Positions 44,831 to 57,899 of a DNA stretch of 64,000 nt are shown one piece after another. Positions within the stretch are counted from its first letter, which is position 1. Each line of letters starts with the position of its first letter. A model generated the notes under the pieces. That model did no database searches, was not told where the DNA came from, and worked only from the letters and a program-made list of their open reading frames with translations. The DNA is taken from assembly GCF_000143415.4 (NCBI RefSeq), contig NW_003314283.1:629495-693494 (forward strand), read 5' to 3'. The position numbers and the translations under genes are program-made. The stretch comes from Selaginella moellendorffii (taxonomy: Eukaryota; Streptophyta; Lycopodiopsida; Selaginellales; Selaginellaceae).

Positions 44831-47800
44831 TGCATACTCGAGTCTAGAATACCGCCAAGGAAACAACTCTAGAAAAAGTTCACGGTATTCACACTATGTG
44901 AAAAATGCACCAACTTAAATGAGTTAGGGGGCAACCTCTTTGTCTAACGCGGATGCGCTACCAGCTCAGACACCTTCCGGCCGTCACCGACAAAGAAATG
45001 ACCAACGGAGTCAGCCACCCTTGCTGCTCTGGGAGTCACCCAGCTTACAAAAGTGTGATATGCCCTGCCCGCAGAGACATAGAGAGAGAAGCCAGAGGCC
45101 CCAACCCTCCTGAGCAAAAAAACCAAACCCGTCGGTAAGGTTTAGATAGACTACTGTAAACAGGCAGTTAGAGTTGTTTACACGATCACGCCCTTTCATG
45201 GAATAAGGAACATCGACAGAGAGGCGAGTGATGTGACCAGTCGACAGTAGCTACCCCATGACTAGAGATTTCAACATGCACACGAAGTGCCGAAGCCATT
45301 CTGCCTATACTGGCCCAAACTCAAAGATCAATAGATGGACAATATCAAAGTCATAAACAATGATATCTTAGAAACTTAATTATCAGTGAATATATCTTAG
45401 ATTAGAACACAAAAGTATTCCAAGCAAGTTATCACCCGATAAACCAGTATAAGAGTGTAGGAACCACCAAGATCATCATAAGTGGTAAATATAGAATTCA
45501 CCATCAAACAAAATTCAATAGCAAGTATATCATCAAGTAAACTCAATGATAAAGTTTAACTATTAAAGATTGTAGATAGAATGCCAAACAACTTACGAAA
45601 GATAATCCAAAGAACACAAAGTATCATTGACTGACAAGCAAAATGCTCGCGAATGTATTACCCAAAGGAAAGAACATCCAAATCTATCAAAACTAACTCA
45701 AGCAACAATCAACAAAAGAGAATGAATGCGGTAAGACCAACAAACACTCATTCCTGCCAACTATCACAAAAGCCAATCTGAATAGATCCCAGCCAACAAT
45801 ACCAAGGAACTCAAGTTGCCTAAACAAGTGTCAGCAACATCCTACTGATGTTTCAAACCCAAGAGACCAATCCAGAGCAAACCACAAAGAACATGTGGTA
45901 TTGCGAAAAGCCAAAAGCTATCAAAGAGAATAACTAGCCATCATGAAAGATCATCAATTATCCCATCAAAAAGATATGCCAAATCATCATCAAGTAAGAA
46001 TTTACTATTCCGAAGAATAACAAATAATTCCAGACCAACAATAATCAAGCAAAACGTTTTGACAAGGATAATCAATTCCTAGATGATAGTCAATCATCAC
46101 CAATGATTGCCAGATGCAAAAGCCAACTTCAATATTGAAGCTAATGAGCCATAATGCCTTCCCCAACAACTTCTAACAAATGGACCACAAGCATGAAAAC
46201 TCAAGGAACCAAAAGCTCGAAGAAGTCTATAGCCAAGTCTTTCCTAACAATGATCACAAGTCTCGCATGAACTAACTTCAATGCTAAGAAGAAATCATGA
46301 TGCAACATCCGGTAAAGCAAACCTATCACTGCTAAATCATCATCAAGTGAAACAAATGTTAACAGTCCTTGACAAAGTCTACAAGCAATCACTAGTTGCA
46401 AAACAACCAACAATCACTTATCTTGTCTTTTAAAAGACCCAAACATTAACTCATGCCATTGAGTTACACACTTGTCCAACATGAACGTAATACCCCAAAT
46501 ATGAGATAAAAGTTCATAGACAAGCACAAACCAAATGACCACTCAAATCCAACTCAACCACAATAAGCTCACCAAAGCATTTAGCTAATAGCTCTGAGCA
46601 TGCCTTGAAGAGGCTAGCTATGCATGATCAACACTCAGTTGAAACTAAAGTGAAGACCATGAGATGGATCCATATCGGTACACAACCTCCACTTAAACAA
46701 AGCTATAGTATGGGTACTAACATCTCAACTACAAACAACTAAGTTGGACATCACCATCCTCAGCCAAGGCGCAGGGCCACCAAGACCAAGTCAAGATTAG
46801 TGAGAGCTCACTACTCTCATAGAGTCTAATGAAATGCAAAGTGCAACCTGCTACCAAGCATAACGCTACAAAAAAAAGGCACAAGGGTCACCTTTCTAGA
46901 AAAGTGCAACGGCCACTTTTCTACACTAACTCTAGACTCTATCCAACTCAATTGCCTTAGCCCCAAAAGTTAGCATCCCTTTTGGGCTGCATCATATAAA
47001 CTATCTACTAAGGTGTAAGCCAACCAAAGTTAACTCCAACCCCTTCACTAGTTTGTACTGGCTTACGAAAACGGAATGGTTTTCGAGCAAAGTGACCAAC
47101 AGATCAGCCATTGGAAAAGTCTAAGAAAATTTGTGGAAAATTTTCCAATCCTAGAGAAAGAATGACTCTCAGTCTAGGAATGCAAACTTTCAAGACTCAA
47201 CCAACTTCCTCCTACTAACAGGCTTCACATAGGTTCACCTCAACACAAATTCTCATGACCTATAGTATGCTTAAGCCTTGAATATCTTTTTGCCCATTTT
47301 TTCGACATCCAACACCGACATCCGTAAAAATGCAAATGGAACATCCAAGGCTTGATCACGAAGACCACATCTTCGGATATCCACATTGCACTAACACTCT
47401 TCTTCAACCACCTTCAAGATCCAATGTGAAGCCCAAACACTAACAAGAAAAATGACATAGAAAATCAAGCTTTAAGGAAAATTCCTCATCACTCGAAATA
47501 ACAATACCACTTCCACTAACACAAGTGCTAGTGATGTCAATGCCCCAACTACACTTCTCCATCCAACAATCTACTCCAAGTGTTAACGGATCAACTAATG
47601 AGCTATAGCAACTAAATGCTACAACCCTTTTCCAACACCTTAGTGGGCAAACTCAAGGAAACAAGGAACCAACTTAAGCTTAGCATAATGGACCACCAAC
47701 GAGAATCCAATCAAAGCTACTACAATGCTACTTTATGCAAGTAGACTAGCTTCACCATTAACCACTTTGGGGTTGATCATCGCTTAACTAAGCAACTTCA

Positions 47801-48906
47801 TAAACACATTGCTCATTATCACATGGATATGATATAGAAATCATAATGACTTGATCATCAATTGAGCAACACCACAAGCGATGTTTATGTCATTACTTTA
47901 AAGGTTTATGTGAGTATCAAGTGCAAACTCGATTCGACAAAATGCTACATAAATGCCACACTCCACCGATAGAGATTTACAACACCTAACACCACTAACT
48001 TTTGTTCACAACACAGACAAACTTATGCCACTCTCTTTCCGACCAAACTCAAAACTTAACCCAACACCAAGCTACTCAAGGAGCAATAGCTAGGTTCCCC
48101 GGAAAAGAATTGAGCATTGTAACCCAAGTCTTCCAATAGTGAGCCTAGACACAATGGTTTAGTGTTTCACCGCTATCCATCCTATAACTCACCACTTGTA
48201 AGACCATCATCTCCAACATGCATCAAGATAGGGACTCTTGATTGCATGATGTGAACATGAGCAATGAGTCACCCCTCGTTGCAAATCATCTCTCCAAGAA
48301 GAGAAGATGATTTACGTGTTTGATCCTTCGTCCCCGACGACTCTCTTTTCAGTCTTATCTTTTGACTACACCTCAAGCTTGCTTTCGCACTGCCTTCAGT
48401 CCAATCCAAGAAAAGTTTATGAGAGAGCACAGCAATGATTACTTGAACCAATAGACTAATCCCTACAGTCTTGACTGATCCACTTGTAACCATGCCTAAG
48501 AAGGATCCACTAGTGCCGTGCTAAACAGTTACGAACCAGCCTATTTGCCACTCATAGCAAACCTAGGGAAGGTTTGCTTTCACTCACGGTACATGGAACA
48601 ACTCATGGAACCACCGATAGGCTAACATTAATCCTGCCAACTCAAAGTGTAACCTCAAGTTGCTAATGCGCCTCACTCATGAGCCCAAGCTCAAACTCGT
48701 GCTAACGGAGCATCTCAAATCCATCCTATGAGCCCAAGAGCAAGCTCACATTGTTAGGTACAAAAGGTAACCAAAACCATACCCAAGGAACAAATATGAA
48801 CCCTTTGCACCAAACGTGTACCCACTCGGATCATCGTTTTCATCTTTGCGTATGCAACGAGACTAGTTGCCCAATCTCATTGTATAGTACTCGCTGAGAC
48901 TCACTC
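44831..48906 (-). other. LARD interior, non-coding
   Basis: About 4.1 kb with no retrotransposon motif and no open frame above ~75 residues on either strand. The plus strand is rich in A and C (ACCAAC, CAAG, CATCA runs). With LTRs, primer site and polypurine tract present but no genes, this is the body of a non-autonomous element. Confidence 0.75.
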
Positions 48907-48918
48907 TCTGATACCAAA
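48907..48918 (-). promoter_or_regulatory. LARD primer-binding site (tRNA-Met type)
   Basis: On the minus strand TTTGGTATCAGA follows the LTR end directly. This is the usual plant primer-binding site complementary to the 3' end of initiator tRNA-Met. Confidence 0.85.
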
Positions 48919-50058
48919 TGTAGCGCACGTGGTTTTGACCCTTTATCCTATGGTGATTTACCATAGGATAACACCACGAAGCGGAACCTAAACCCTCTTT
49001 GTGCCACGTGACAGATGCCACGTGTCACATGCCACGTGTCCATAAGAACCCGAGGTTCAGGGCCTTGGGCCACTGAATAAAGGAACGGTGCCAAACTCCC
49101 AAGCATAGAGCCAAGGAGTGATGGAACCGAACCACGGAGCAACTCCCAAGCATAAAGCCCAAGGAGCGAAGGGACAGGAGCCCGGAGCGACTTAGAACAG
49201 TCCTAGAGTAACCAGCATCCCAATGCCAGGACCAACATGCAAAACGGAGCCAAATGGAGTCTGGCGCTATTTCGGCATACCGGTGGCCTAACGCGAGGAC
49301 ATGGGTACTCCACCAACTAGCATGGAATGGAGCTTGGGCTTAGACCCAAACCGGACGCAAAACAAGGACAGGCATGCAAGCGGGAGCTAGACTATGCCTC
49401 AGGTTGGTCGGCCATGCCCGACCTACCCACTATCCCTACTATACATTTGGAACCCCCCACAGCCCCCCGCCCCCCCCCTTGAGGAACACACGCTTTGGGC
49501 TTTCACCCCAAGCCTCCCTTAGTATCAGGAGTTAGTCTCTGGGACAAGCTCAAAACTTACTAAATATGGAATGTCCTTAGATTGTGAATTTGGACACGGG
49601 ACGAACACCATTGTGTTCAGGACAATCTCTACATTCCGTAGATATACCAAATAAGCAAATCTAGACACTTTCCATAAATAGCATTTGGGACCGAAATTAG
49701 AATAACACAAAGGGCATGATAGCGAGGGTGTTTGGCAGACACGGTAAGCTATCATGTAGCAATATTGAGGGACCAATCTCAATACGCGAGGGTTCTTGTC
49801 AAGCCAGTGCAAGACAGAGCAAAAGAGAACTAAAAAGCCAGGCCAAGTATACTTGGCTGAATAGACACTTAGGAATTCCGTCCTTGTGCTCATCCGGCCA
49901 AGTACAGATGCAAAATCCAATTTACTAACACTTAAACAAGAGGGGCTGATAAAAGGAACCAGCAATACCGACCTCCTGCCATCGTGGCAGTAAGGTAAGA
50001 GTGTCCGTAAGGACTGGTCGACAGGTAACTTTTGATACCCGAAATCACATGCGCGACA
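48919..50058 (-). repeat. LARD 5' LTR, 1,140 bp, intact
   Basis: Reads TG...CA on the minus strand. It is collinear with 13,996-14,915, 15,591-15,714 and 43,235-43,325. It preserves the undisturbed sequence at two sites where the other LTR carries insertions: one CAGGC near 49,850 (TRIM site) and one AATA at 49,964-49,967 (giant transposon site). Confidence 0.9.
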
Positions 50059-50063
50059 TGCAG

Positions 50064-50900
50064 CCACTTGACAGCCTTACGTCAACTCGAAACACCTAGT
50101 TCCTACAAACGGAATTGATCCCGAGCATGTGCTGAAACAAAAATCCCTCACCAGGCCCAGCAGCAAGGGATTCCTCGAGAGAATCCGGGGATGAAGAGGG
50201 AGTGTCCTTGATAATTGCTTTCCTGTAGGCCAAAGAGCTCGTGAGGCAGTGGAGAACAGGGATCAAAGCTTTGCTGAGTTGAAGATGAGCCAATTTGCCT
50301 CTCACAGTCTTGAGTTGATCCCGAGAGGAGCCTGGATTGTGTGCCCAACCACCATTCTACTCACCCCTGTTACTTACCACGCACAGGCTCTCACGGGAAT
50401 GCCCACACAACCATGTCCGACCAGAGCAGCCATGGAGCCCTAGGAGTGCATGGCATAACACCTGTCACCACGCCCTCTTCCCTTCCTGGCCACGCGTGCA
50501 TCCCGCCCATTGGCCACCACAACATTGAGCCGATATTCCTACTAACCATGGCCACCGGCCCTGGCCTGAGCCTGGGCTAACCTCCCCTTGCCGAGAACCA
50601 TGGCTTCTGAGGCTGCCCTGGGCCTGGGATCGGACGGCTGCGGGGGTGTGGGTTCTTCATTCTTATTATTATAGACTAGTATTTGCCCAGCCAGTGCTGG
50701 GTAGTTGGCAAAGCCTCTCAAACTCACCAATATCTTTGTGACAAAATTTGCTCACATTTCACAATTTCCTTGTGAGATGATTCCTCCATCTCTAGCACTA
50801 GTCCATTGCTATCCATTGGGCCATAGAGAAAGTTAAAACATAAACAAAGTTTATTATAGTTTGTTTTTATGTTTTAAGGTGTAGTAGGATAGGAGTTAGT
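50064..50900. other. Unassigned sequence right of the nest
   Basis: Short frames on both strands (for example minus strand 50,305-50,096) show no motif I recognise. If the BAHD gene broken at 13,990 continued here, its next exon should lie in this stretch, but I could not see it. Confidence 0.4.
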
Positions 50901-50915
50901 TAATATAAAGCTTCT

Positions 50916-53900
50916 TTATATACAATATTGATGGTGAATGTTGATGAATTGAATGGAATTAAACAACCTTGTGTGAGTTGTGTCAACTTGAATTGCAAGT
51001 TGTTGTGGTGATATGCATCTTGAGAGTGCAACATAAAGCTGCCCATAGCATAATCCAATTATTGGAGACATATTTCTCAGAAGAATAACTATACAACCTT
51101 CTTTTAGTATTAATTTGTGTGGTGGTAGTCCAGAGGGAGTAATAGAGTTTAGAAATTCAATTGGGAAATCTTCAAAGTGTTCAACATCAACAAAGTCAAT
51201 GCTAATATAAATTTGAGGTGGACCTGGTAATTGAGAGATGATGTTGTTGTTAATTGGAAATGTATCATCATTGAAAGGTGTTAAAATGGCTCTATTTGCT
51301 GCAATTTGAACATTTAAAATGTCTTCGATACATAGGAATACGAAATTAGTAATAAAGGTACTTCTAATTAGTTCTGAAGGAAAAAGGATAAAATCAAGTG
51401 GTAAAATAGGGTTTTGTGTGTAATTATTTCCATCACTAACTTTCAATAGCTATTCTGCCCAGTCTGGGAACTTGGGGCCAAGCTGCATATTTGTTTGCAA
51501 TTGGAACTTTCTAAATAGATTTCATAGACTATTCATTCTTATAAATGTGGAAACAATTTATGCTTAATGATTGTGTGGGACAACTGGTAATGTTTGACAG
51601 AAGTCACCACTTGTAACAATAACAATGCCATCGAATGGAGAATTGTTTCGTTTCAAGTCTCGTAGGTAGCGGTCGATAGCTGAAAAGGCAAGTGTATAAA
51701 CCATATTAATTTCATCCCAAATAAGCACTTGTATTGCTTTCATAAATCTGCTGGCACTATTATTAGGTGTTAAACCAAAAACAGATGTATCATTAATTAT
51801 AACTGGTAACTTAAAGGTTGCATGGGACATTTGTCCATTGTGTAGTAATGTGCAATGCCATACAAACCATTTTTTTATTGTAGAACTCAAAATATTTTAC
51901 CATTGTACTTAATAAATATGTTTTGTCAATACCGCCAGGGCTATCAATAAAAATAAAACGGTTGGTATCGGTCGGGCACTTGACAATGGTAACAATTTAA
52001 TTAAATATAGCTAATTGTTCAACATTCATGTTTCTAATATGATGGTAAATTTTTATATATGAATGGTTGTAGTTTAGTATTGGTTGAATAGAGGTATTTA
52101 GGATTGGGATAGGTAAGTTGTATAATTGGTTTGTTTTACTATGTATTTTCATTCTTGAGTTAATGTCTATTAAAGCAAGTTTATATTGGCATACAATATT
52201 TGTTCTCCCAAAATCTTCAGAGAGCTGATCCTTAAAAATATCCTAAAGATATAATGGGTCTTGTGGATTGCAAAAAATATATATGAAAGTAAAAAGTTGA
52301 TGCAATTGTGTAGGCATTTGAAAATTGCATGATTCTTGTAAACAGTTACCACTCATTATCATCATCAAGAAGACCCATAGCAATAGCAACTTATTAAAAG
52401 CTTTAGTAAGTTATATCATTAATTATTTTAATATTGTCGAAGGATGTCACACCTCTTTTATGAAGAAGAATATTATATAAGTGGTACAACTCAGTATTTA
52501 GAGGAGATACTGAGTATAGTCAAGGAATAACTTTTTTTTTTCTCAACATTACCATACATTAGCAAATTTATTGAAAACATAATGTAAAGGTATTTCAACA
52601 AAGGTATATTGTCTTGCATTCGGATAATAAATATTGAGTTCAAACCATTTTGTTAGCATTGTTCCATTATGTGCTGCTCTTTGCAAGGCATTGTGCTCCG
52701 AGCCTTTTGTAAAATACATATTTTGGAAGTCAGGAAGATGTACGGGTAGACGTATTATAGGGTGTGAATGTTCATGCATTTTAAATCTAAATATCCTCCA
52801 AATAACTTCCGATGTTGAAATGTATCGGGTATTTATAAAATTTGTGATTTCATCACAATTTAATATATTTTCAGATTGAGTAGCTGTTTGGATTTCAATG
52901 GTTGCACAATTATATCCTTTATAAACATATTGAAAAAGATACTTAATACTTTTAATTGATGCACATATTTCTACATTTATATGGGCTTTGTATTTTTTAC
53001 ATAAATATTTATTATATGGGACAATCCATCTGTTATCAATTGGAATATCATTTTTAAGGAAGGTGTGACTATTGTTTGGCTTAAAATATTCTGGGTACCC
53101 ATCGACACAATATGTAGTTCCGTCATTGAAGTTTTTGGGATAGTTTTTGGAGCATTCTTTATTTTCCATACATGGACTTTGAGGATTTAGTAATCCACAT
53201 GGACTATATATCATATGTGATGTGATTATTTCAAATAATTCGGGCTTTGATAAAAGGTCAAGTAATTGAGCAGATACATATTGGTCAATAGTGTCACGGT
53301 CTTTAATTTTACTTTCATTGTATAATATGCCTAAGAAATGACAATGTGGCAAACCTTTTTTTTGGAACTCAATGACACATATAAATGCAATACATCTTCC
53401 AAAGATATTATTTTGTGTAATATCATGAAGAAAATATTTTAGCTTCATGTTAAAAACCCTAGCAACTAAATCAGGTCGGTGTTCAGATCCTTCATTAGGG
53501 TGTAGATTTTATAATATCTGAAGCTATTTAAGGTTGCAAGTGAAAGTTATGAAAATATCAAGTTTTGAGTATTTTGTTACAATTGCCATAACATCTTGGT
53601 AATTTTGTTGCATAGCTCTTGGGCTTCCTGTAAAAGTAAAAGGTAAAATAACAATTTTTCCTGATTGAGCATTTATATTAGCAGCTTTGCCAACAACATA
53701 ATCCATTAAACCTGTATAAAAATCAACTCTTATATTTTTTTGATTAGATCTATAATATTGATTTCAATTTTAACATAGGCATCTATAATATATTGTTGGG
53801 TGAGTTTTCCAATATGTAAAATTTGGTCATATGTAACTGTAGAGGTTGATAATGTTGAATCTCTTTTGGATAAACGATATATATAATATTGAAGGAGTGT

Positions 53901-54750
53901 TACATGCTTGTTAGAAGAAAGCTTGTCATGCCAAGCTCTATCTTCATGTGGAAAAAGCAATGGATAAACCATAAGATCACAATTAGCATTTAAAATAGAT
54001 ATATGTTGTGGTTCTGATGATTTTGGATGAATGCATATTTCACAGTCAAAAGGTGGCATACCATCTTCACTTTGGAAAACTATTGCAACATCATTAGTTT
54101 GTGGAGTATTATATCGACGATGGTCTGTGCCTTCATTTTTAATGAGCATATATACTCCATGTAAATTGCTACCATAAATAAGTTCTTGAAATATTTTCTC
54201 ATTCCAATTCATACATCATTCTAAAAGCTTGTGCATGTGGATTAATATGTCAAAGTATCATATCTAGTTGAAGCAGTAAATTATAATCACAGTTAATGTT
54301 AAAAGGGTTTTGTTTTCTAATATCAGTAGCCTCATTGGAATCTAGCATATACAATTGACTGTAACTTGGATTTTGATGTATTGAAGGATGTTATAGCATA
54401 ATTTTGTGATAGATTTGTCCATGAATTTCTATAGCAGTATGGACCATGACCCGTAAAAGTATCAATGCTAGCTCCCATAGATGCGAAAGCAAATGCATTA
54501 TTACATTGTCTTATATTACTCTTGAAATTAGAGTGTTTATATGAGTTATATACAGAATACAGAAAAGGTGGTAATGGAAGTATTGGAGGCAGGTAGACCT
54601 ATCCACTCTAGCAACAAATAAACTTGTTCTCATCGGCAAAGTGTGAGGCATGACAATACTTACAAATATATGATAAGGGACCTATATTCATTGTCAAAAC
54701 AGATGTATCATTATATAGGTAATTGCTAGCAAGTGTGCTGCAAATCTAAG
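50916..54750 (-). mobile_element. Second Helitron, decayed, minus strand
   Basis: The Rep region at 53,448-52,549 (FQKKGLPHCHFLGIL with the HUH motif) and 53,706-53,524 (SPRAMQQNYQDVMAIVTKYS). The N-terminal part is at 54,212-53,730. Helicase pieces are at 51,890-51,564 (VLIWDEINMVYTLAFSAIDR, VTSGDFCQTLPVV) and 51,446-50,916 (CYGQLYVALSRCISPQQLAI). Walker A near 51,940 is only partly readable. There are many stops and shifts. It is related to the Helitron at 8.8-13.2 kb but clearly diverged. Confidence 0.8.
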
Positions 54751-54799
54751 GTGAACGGGGCAAATAGGAATTGGAAATTGACTGCTGTTTAATGTGATT

Positions 54800-56760
54800 A
54801 TTAAGATTTGTTTGATGTCGATACAGAGTATCCTCTTGATATTACTGTTGTAAAAGCTATATGTATGCTTGTGGTAGTTAGTGTCTTAAACGTTGGAAAT
54901 GGAGATCAATTATTAGGGCAGATAGAAAGCAAAAGATTTTTACTGAGGGGTATGGACAGGCATTTCTATGCAATCGGGTGTTGCCAAAAGAACAGATTGA
55001 TGTGTGTTACTTGATACAGTGTCTTCTTGCAAGACTTACATTTTTGCTACCTCACTGCGAGCGCCATGTTTCCTCCACCAAATTGGGATCTGCAAGGCAC
55101 ACACTCCAATTGATCAGCCCGGGAATTTGTGGAGTAGCACAGCGCCTCAGATCTACGAGCTCAAATGGAGGATCATCCCGTCGTGTGGCGGCCCAAGAGA
55201 AGAAAACCCTGGGAACATGGAGCCTCGCTGGCCGTTGGATCATCTCCAAGCATTGGAAATCTTCCAAGCTCTTGTCAACATCATATGCATGGAGTAGCAG
55301 ATTTCCACTCTTTCTTCTTTTCCAGCTTCACAGACCCCAAGACGTAACGAAGCTGTGAGGATTGCCAATGAATCTCCATCACCATGAAGTGTCTGTCCAT
55401 CCTGCTCACTCCCTCGGCGAGTTTGGCAGCCATATCCACCAGTCCATCGCTTGCTTGCTTGCTTGGAAGAGTCACTCCAAAACCTGAAACAAATAAAGGT
55501 GCATCGGTACTGCCACAAAACGAAATTATAAAAAATACGAACAAAGAAGACATGAAAAAGGAAGAGAGAAACTACCATGGGAATATGTGGCCACCAATTC
55601 GTTGTGGACAAGAACACTAAACTCCGATTCCATTCGGCCACAGGGATCTATCTCACAAAATTATTGCAGGTGGCCCAGGCATTACTGCTTACTTGGTTGT
55701 GTGAATTATTTTCCTCGCAGTCCCCCAGCCGAGAGAATGCTTCTTGTATGGAACGAAGATGGTTGCAAGACGGAAGTAAGCAGTCAAAGCTTGCAGGGCA
55801 TGATTGGCTCGTTGTCGTCTTGAACATGGCTCGCTCGCTCAACTCTCATCCAAAAGTCTTTGCGAGAAAAAATCGAGCAAAGCAGCTGCCAAGCTTTTCG
55901 GGGACCTGTTTAGCGAATAAAACAAAGCATGTGTTATCAAGTGAAGTGATAATGCTTTGCTTACTGCATGAGTTTGTGCTCCTTGTCCCATCGCACCACT
56001 GTTGTGTGTGTTGTGTGCGTGAGTGATGGAACGATATACCACTTGCTCGTCGCGTGCTCTGGAGCCGACCATCTGCCGCTCACTTTACAATTACGTGCAT
56101 TCCCTGGAAGAATAGACTCGTCAGTAAAAACCACAGTATGTTTGGGTAAGCTTACCCCTATTGTCTTGTTGGGATCATCGATGGCTTTCCTCGGGGCCTC
56201 AACACTTCTGTACATGATGAAAGAGAATCCCCTGCTGGATCAAAAATAGGAATTCCCGTGCCTCACCTCCACACCTCCAGGCTCTGCAACGCCCTTGCTC
56301 GCCATCCATTCCAGCAAAATCCCTGGCCGCTGCTTCCCTGTCGATGCCTCTGGCCACGCCATTGCAGCTGCTCGTCGCCAAAATCCTGCTCGGACGATTT
56401 GGGCTCCTTCTGCTGGCTGGAAAAGGGAATGCAGCATTGCCGAGCGATCCCCTGTCCTTGGTTGCTGCTGGGCAGCAGTGCCCCCTCTCCCGCTTCCCCT
56501 GGAAACCCCGTGGTTGGGAGGAGCCGTGGTGAAAAAAAGAGAGCTTTACCAGGCAAGCAGACGGGTGTCGCTCACACCTCCTCCCCTGGCCGGGGCCATG
56601 CCGCGCGCCCACTGGCCAGCCCATAACCTCACAAAAATATTTCAAAAGGACGTGTGGTAAGAAACCGATATTTACCAGTTTACCCCACATCCGACGGCCC
56701 CGATTGGCCAGATCCGGCGGCCCACAAAGTTCGGCATTTGCTCCTTATAGTAGTAGATGA
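54800..56760. other. Unrecognised sequence with possible short exons
   Basis: On the minus strand a piece near 55,490-55,310 reads GFGVTLPSKQASDGLVDMAAKLAEGVSR... ending KLEKKK, and another near 56,360-56,265 starts MAWPEASTGKQRPGILLEW before a GTGAGG. They may be exons of one small spliced gene. I do not recognise a family and could not join them with certainty. Confidence 0.3.
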
Positions 56761-56869
56761 CAGATGACACACTTCCTCGTAATTAATAATGGGTTTTTTC
56801 AATTTGTGATTTCAATTTTTTTTTTCAATTTCAATTATTTTATTTGTTTATATTTAGGGTTTTTTTAAA

Positions 56870-57105
56870 TGAATTGCAAAAAAATCAAGACTTTAATGTT
56901 GTATTATTTTGGTAGAATATCAACCTAGGACTCAAAGATGCATTCTGATTGTGTTCTTAGGATGCAAGAAATGGAATTTGGTGCTTTATACAGCATTTGA
57001 TATTGAATCATTATGGTCAAGTAATAGTTATTGCAAACCCGAACCAACAAGATTGTAATTTTAATATGGGATGCCAAATGTTCGTTTTTGTTGATTATTA
57101 TTTCC
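56870..57105 (+). pseudogene. GNA-type lectin, 3' fragment
   Basis: The sequence follows 63,115-63,370 of the intact lectin (MQ-E-N--LY-AFDIESLWSSNSYCKP pattern), with a deletion and shifts. Only the end of the lectin domain remains. The sequence after it (57,110-57,690) also parallels the region after the intact gene. Confidence 0.75.
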
Positions 57106-57109
57106 ATTA

Positions 57110-57770
57110 TTCCTATTATTATTAGTATTATTTTACGCCAAACCAGATTTAAAAGAAATAAGGACTTGTGATTACCACGAGATATAATATTTCAGACGGA
57201 ATGTAACATGAAATAGATACAGTGAATTCGGGAAAGATTTCATAGTGCAGGGAACGCTACTGGAATGTTTTATTGATTTAGAATCCAGTAGGAAACGTTG
57301 AGAACAAGCTCATCAAGTTCCACATGATTAATTTTTATATGTTTCACGAAGTGTTTTAGACCTTTTGTTTTAGTGTGACTACTATTCCTAGTAGATTTCG
57401 TCCACCACTAGGAAACCTCCAACGCTCTTTGAATTTTTTTTGTACTCATGTGACAGCATAAGAATTGCCTATAGACTAGAGCATTTGTATCCATTTGGAA
57501 CCGTGTGCTCGGACTCCACTATTGACAACGAAAAGCATGTAATACCCGGAGGGCTATTGTTTTTGTAGGACGCGCTCGTACTACGAACATATAGTATCCA
57601 GAATTCTCATCAACTCGCAGCCGATTCATGGAACACGCGTGTGTCGCAAAAGCTGGAGCATGCTTCCGTGTCACCCAATACCGAAAGCAAGAACTCGATC
57701 ATGATCTGAAAGTTGTATCCAACTTGGAGATGGAACTTATCTCAGCTCTCACACCATCGAAATACGATTC
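57110..57770. repeat. Spacer duplicated at 63,430-64,000
   Basis: Long blocks correspond, for example GCCTATAGACTAGAGCATTT near 57,469 and 63,779, and GTACTACGAAC near 57,580 and 63,890. No gene is seen. Confidence 0.75.
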
Positions 57771-57899
57771 CAAGTATCAGGGCTGAAAGCTTCGATCCTC
57801 AGCTCCATGGGAACAAAACTCCGCTAAAGTTATAGCCAACGTTTGGATTGCTCCCGGCCACGAAAACTGGTATCCAGTAGTAAAACTGTGGAGTGGTAC

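Larger units (their letters stand above)
13996..50058 (-). mobile_element. LARD-like LTR retrotransposon (host of the whole nest)
   Basis: Minus-strand element bounded by TGCAG at 13,991-13,995 and again at 50,059-50,063. The 5' LTR is 50,058-48,919 (begins TGTCGCGC, ends GCGCTACA). The primer-binding site follows at once, and the interior shows no retrotransposon protein. A purine-rich tract lies just before the 3' LTR at 43,325. The 3' LTR is split in two by a 27.5 kb insertion. Leaving out the insertions, the two LTRs are about 1,135 and 1,140 bp. An interior of ~4-5.5 kb without coding capacity fits a large retrotransposon derivative (LARD). Confidence 0.85.

Noticed and set aside
45000-48900. 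Host intergenic region with lost genes
   Set aside because: It lies between a matched primer-binding site and polypurine tract of one LTR element, so it is element interior.
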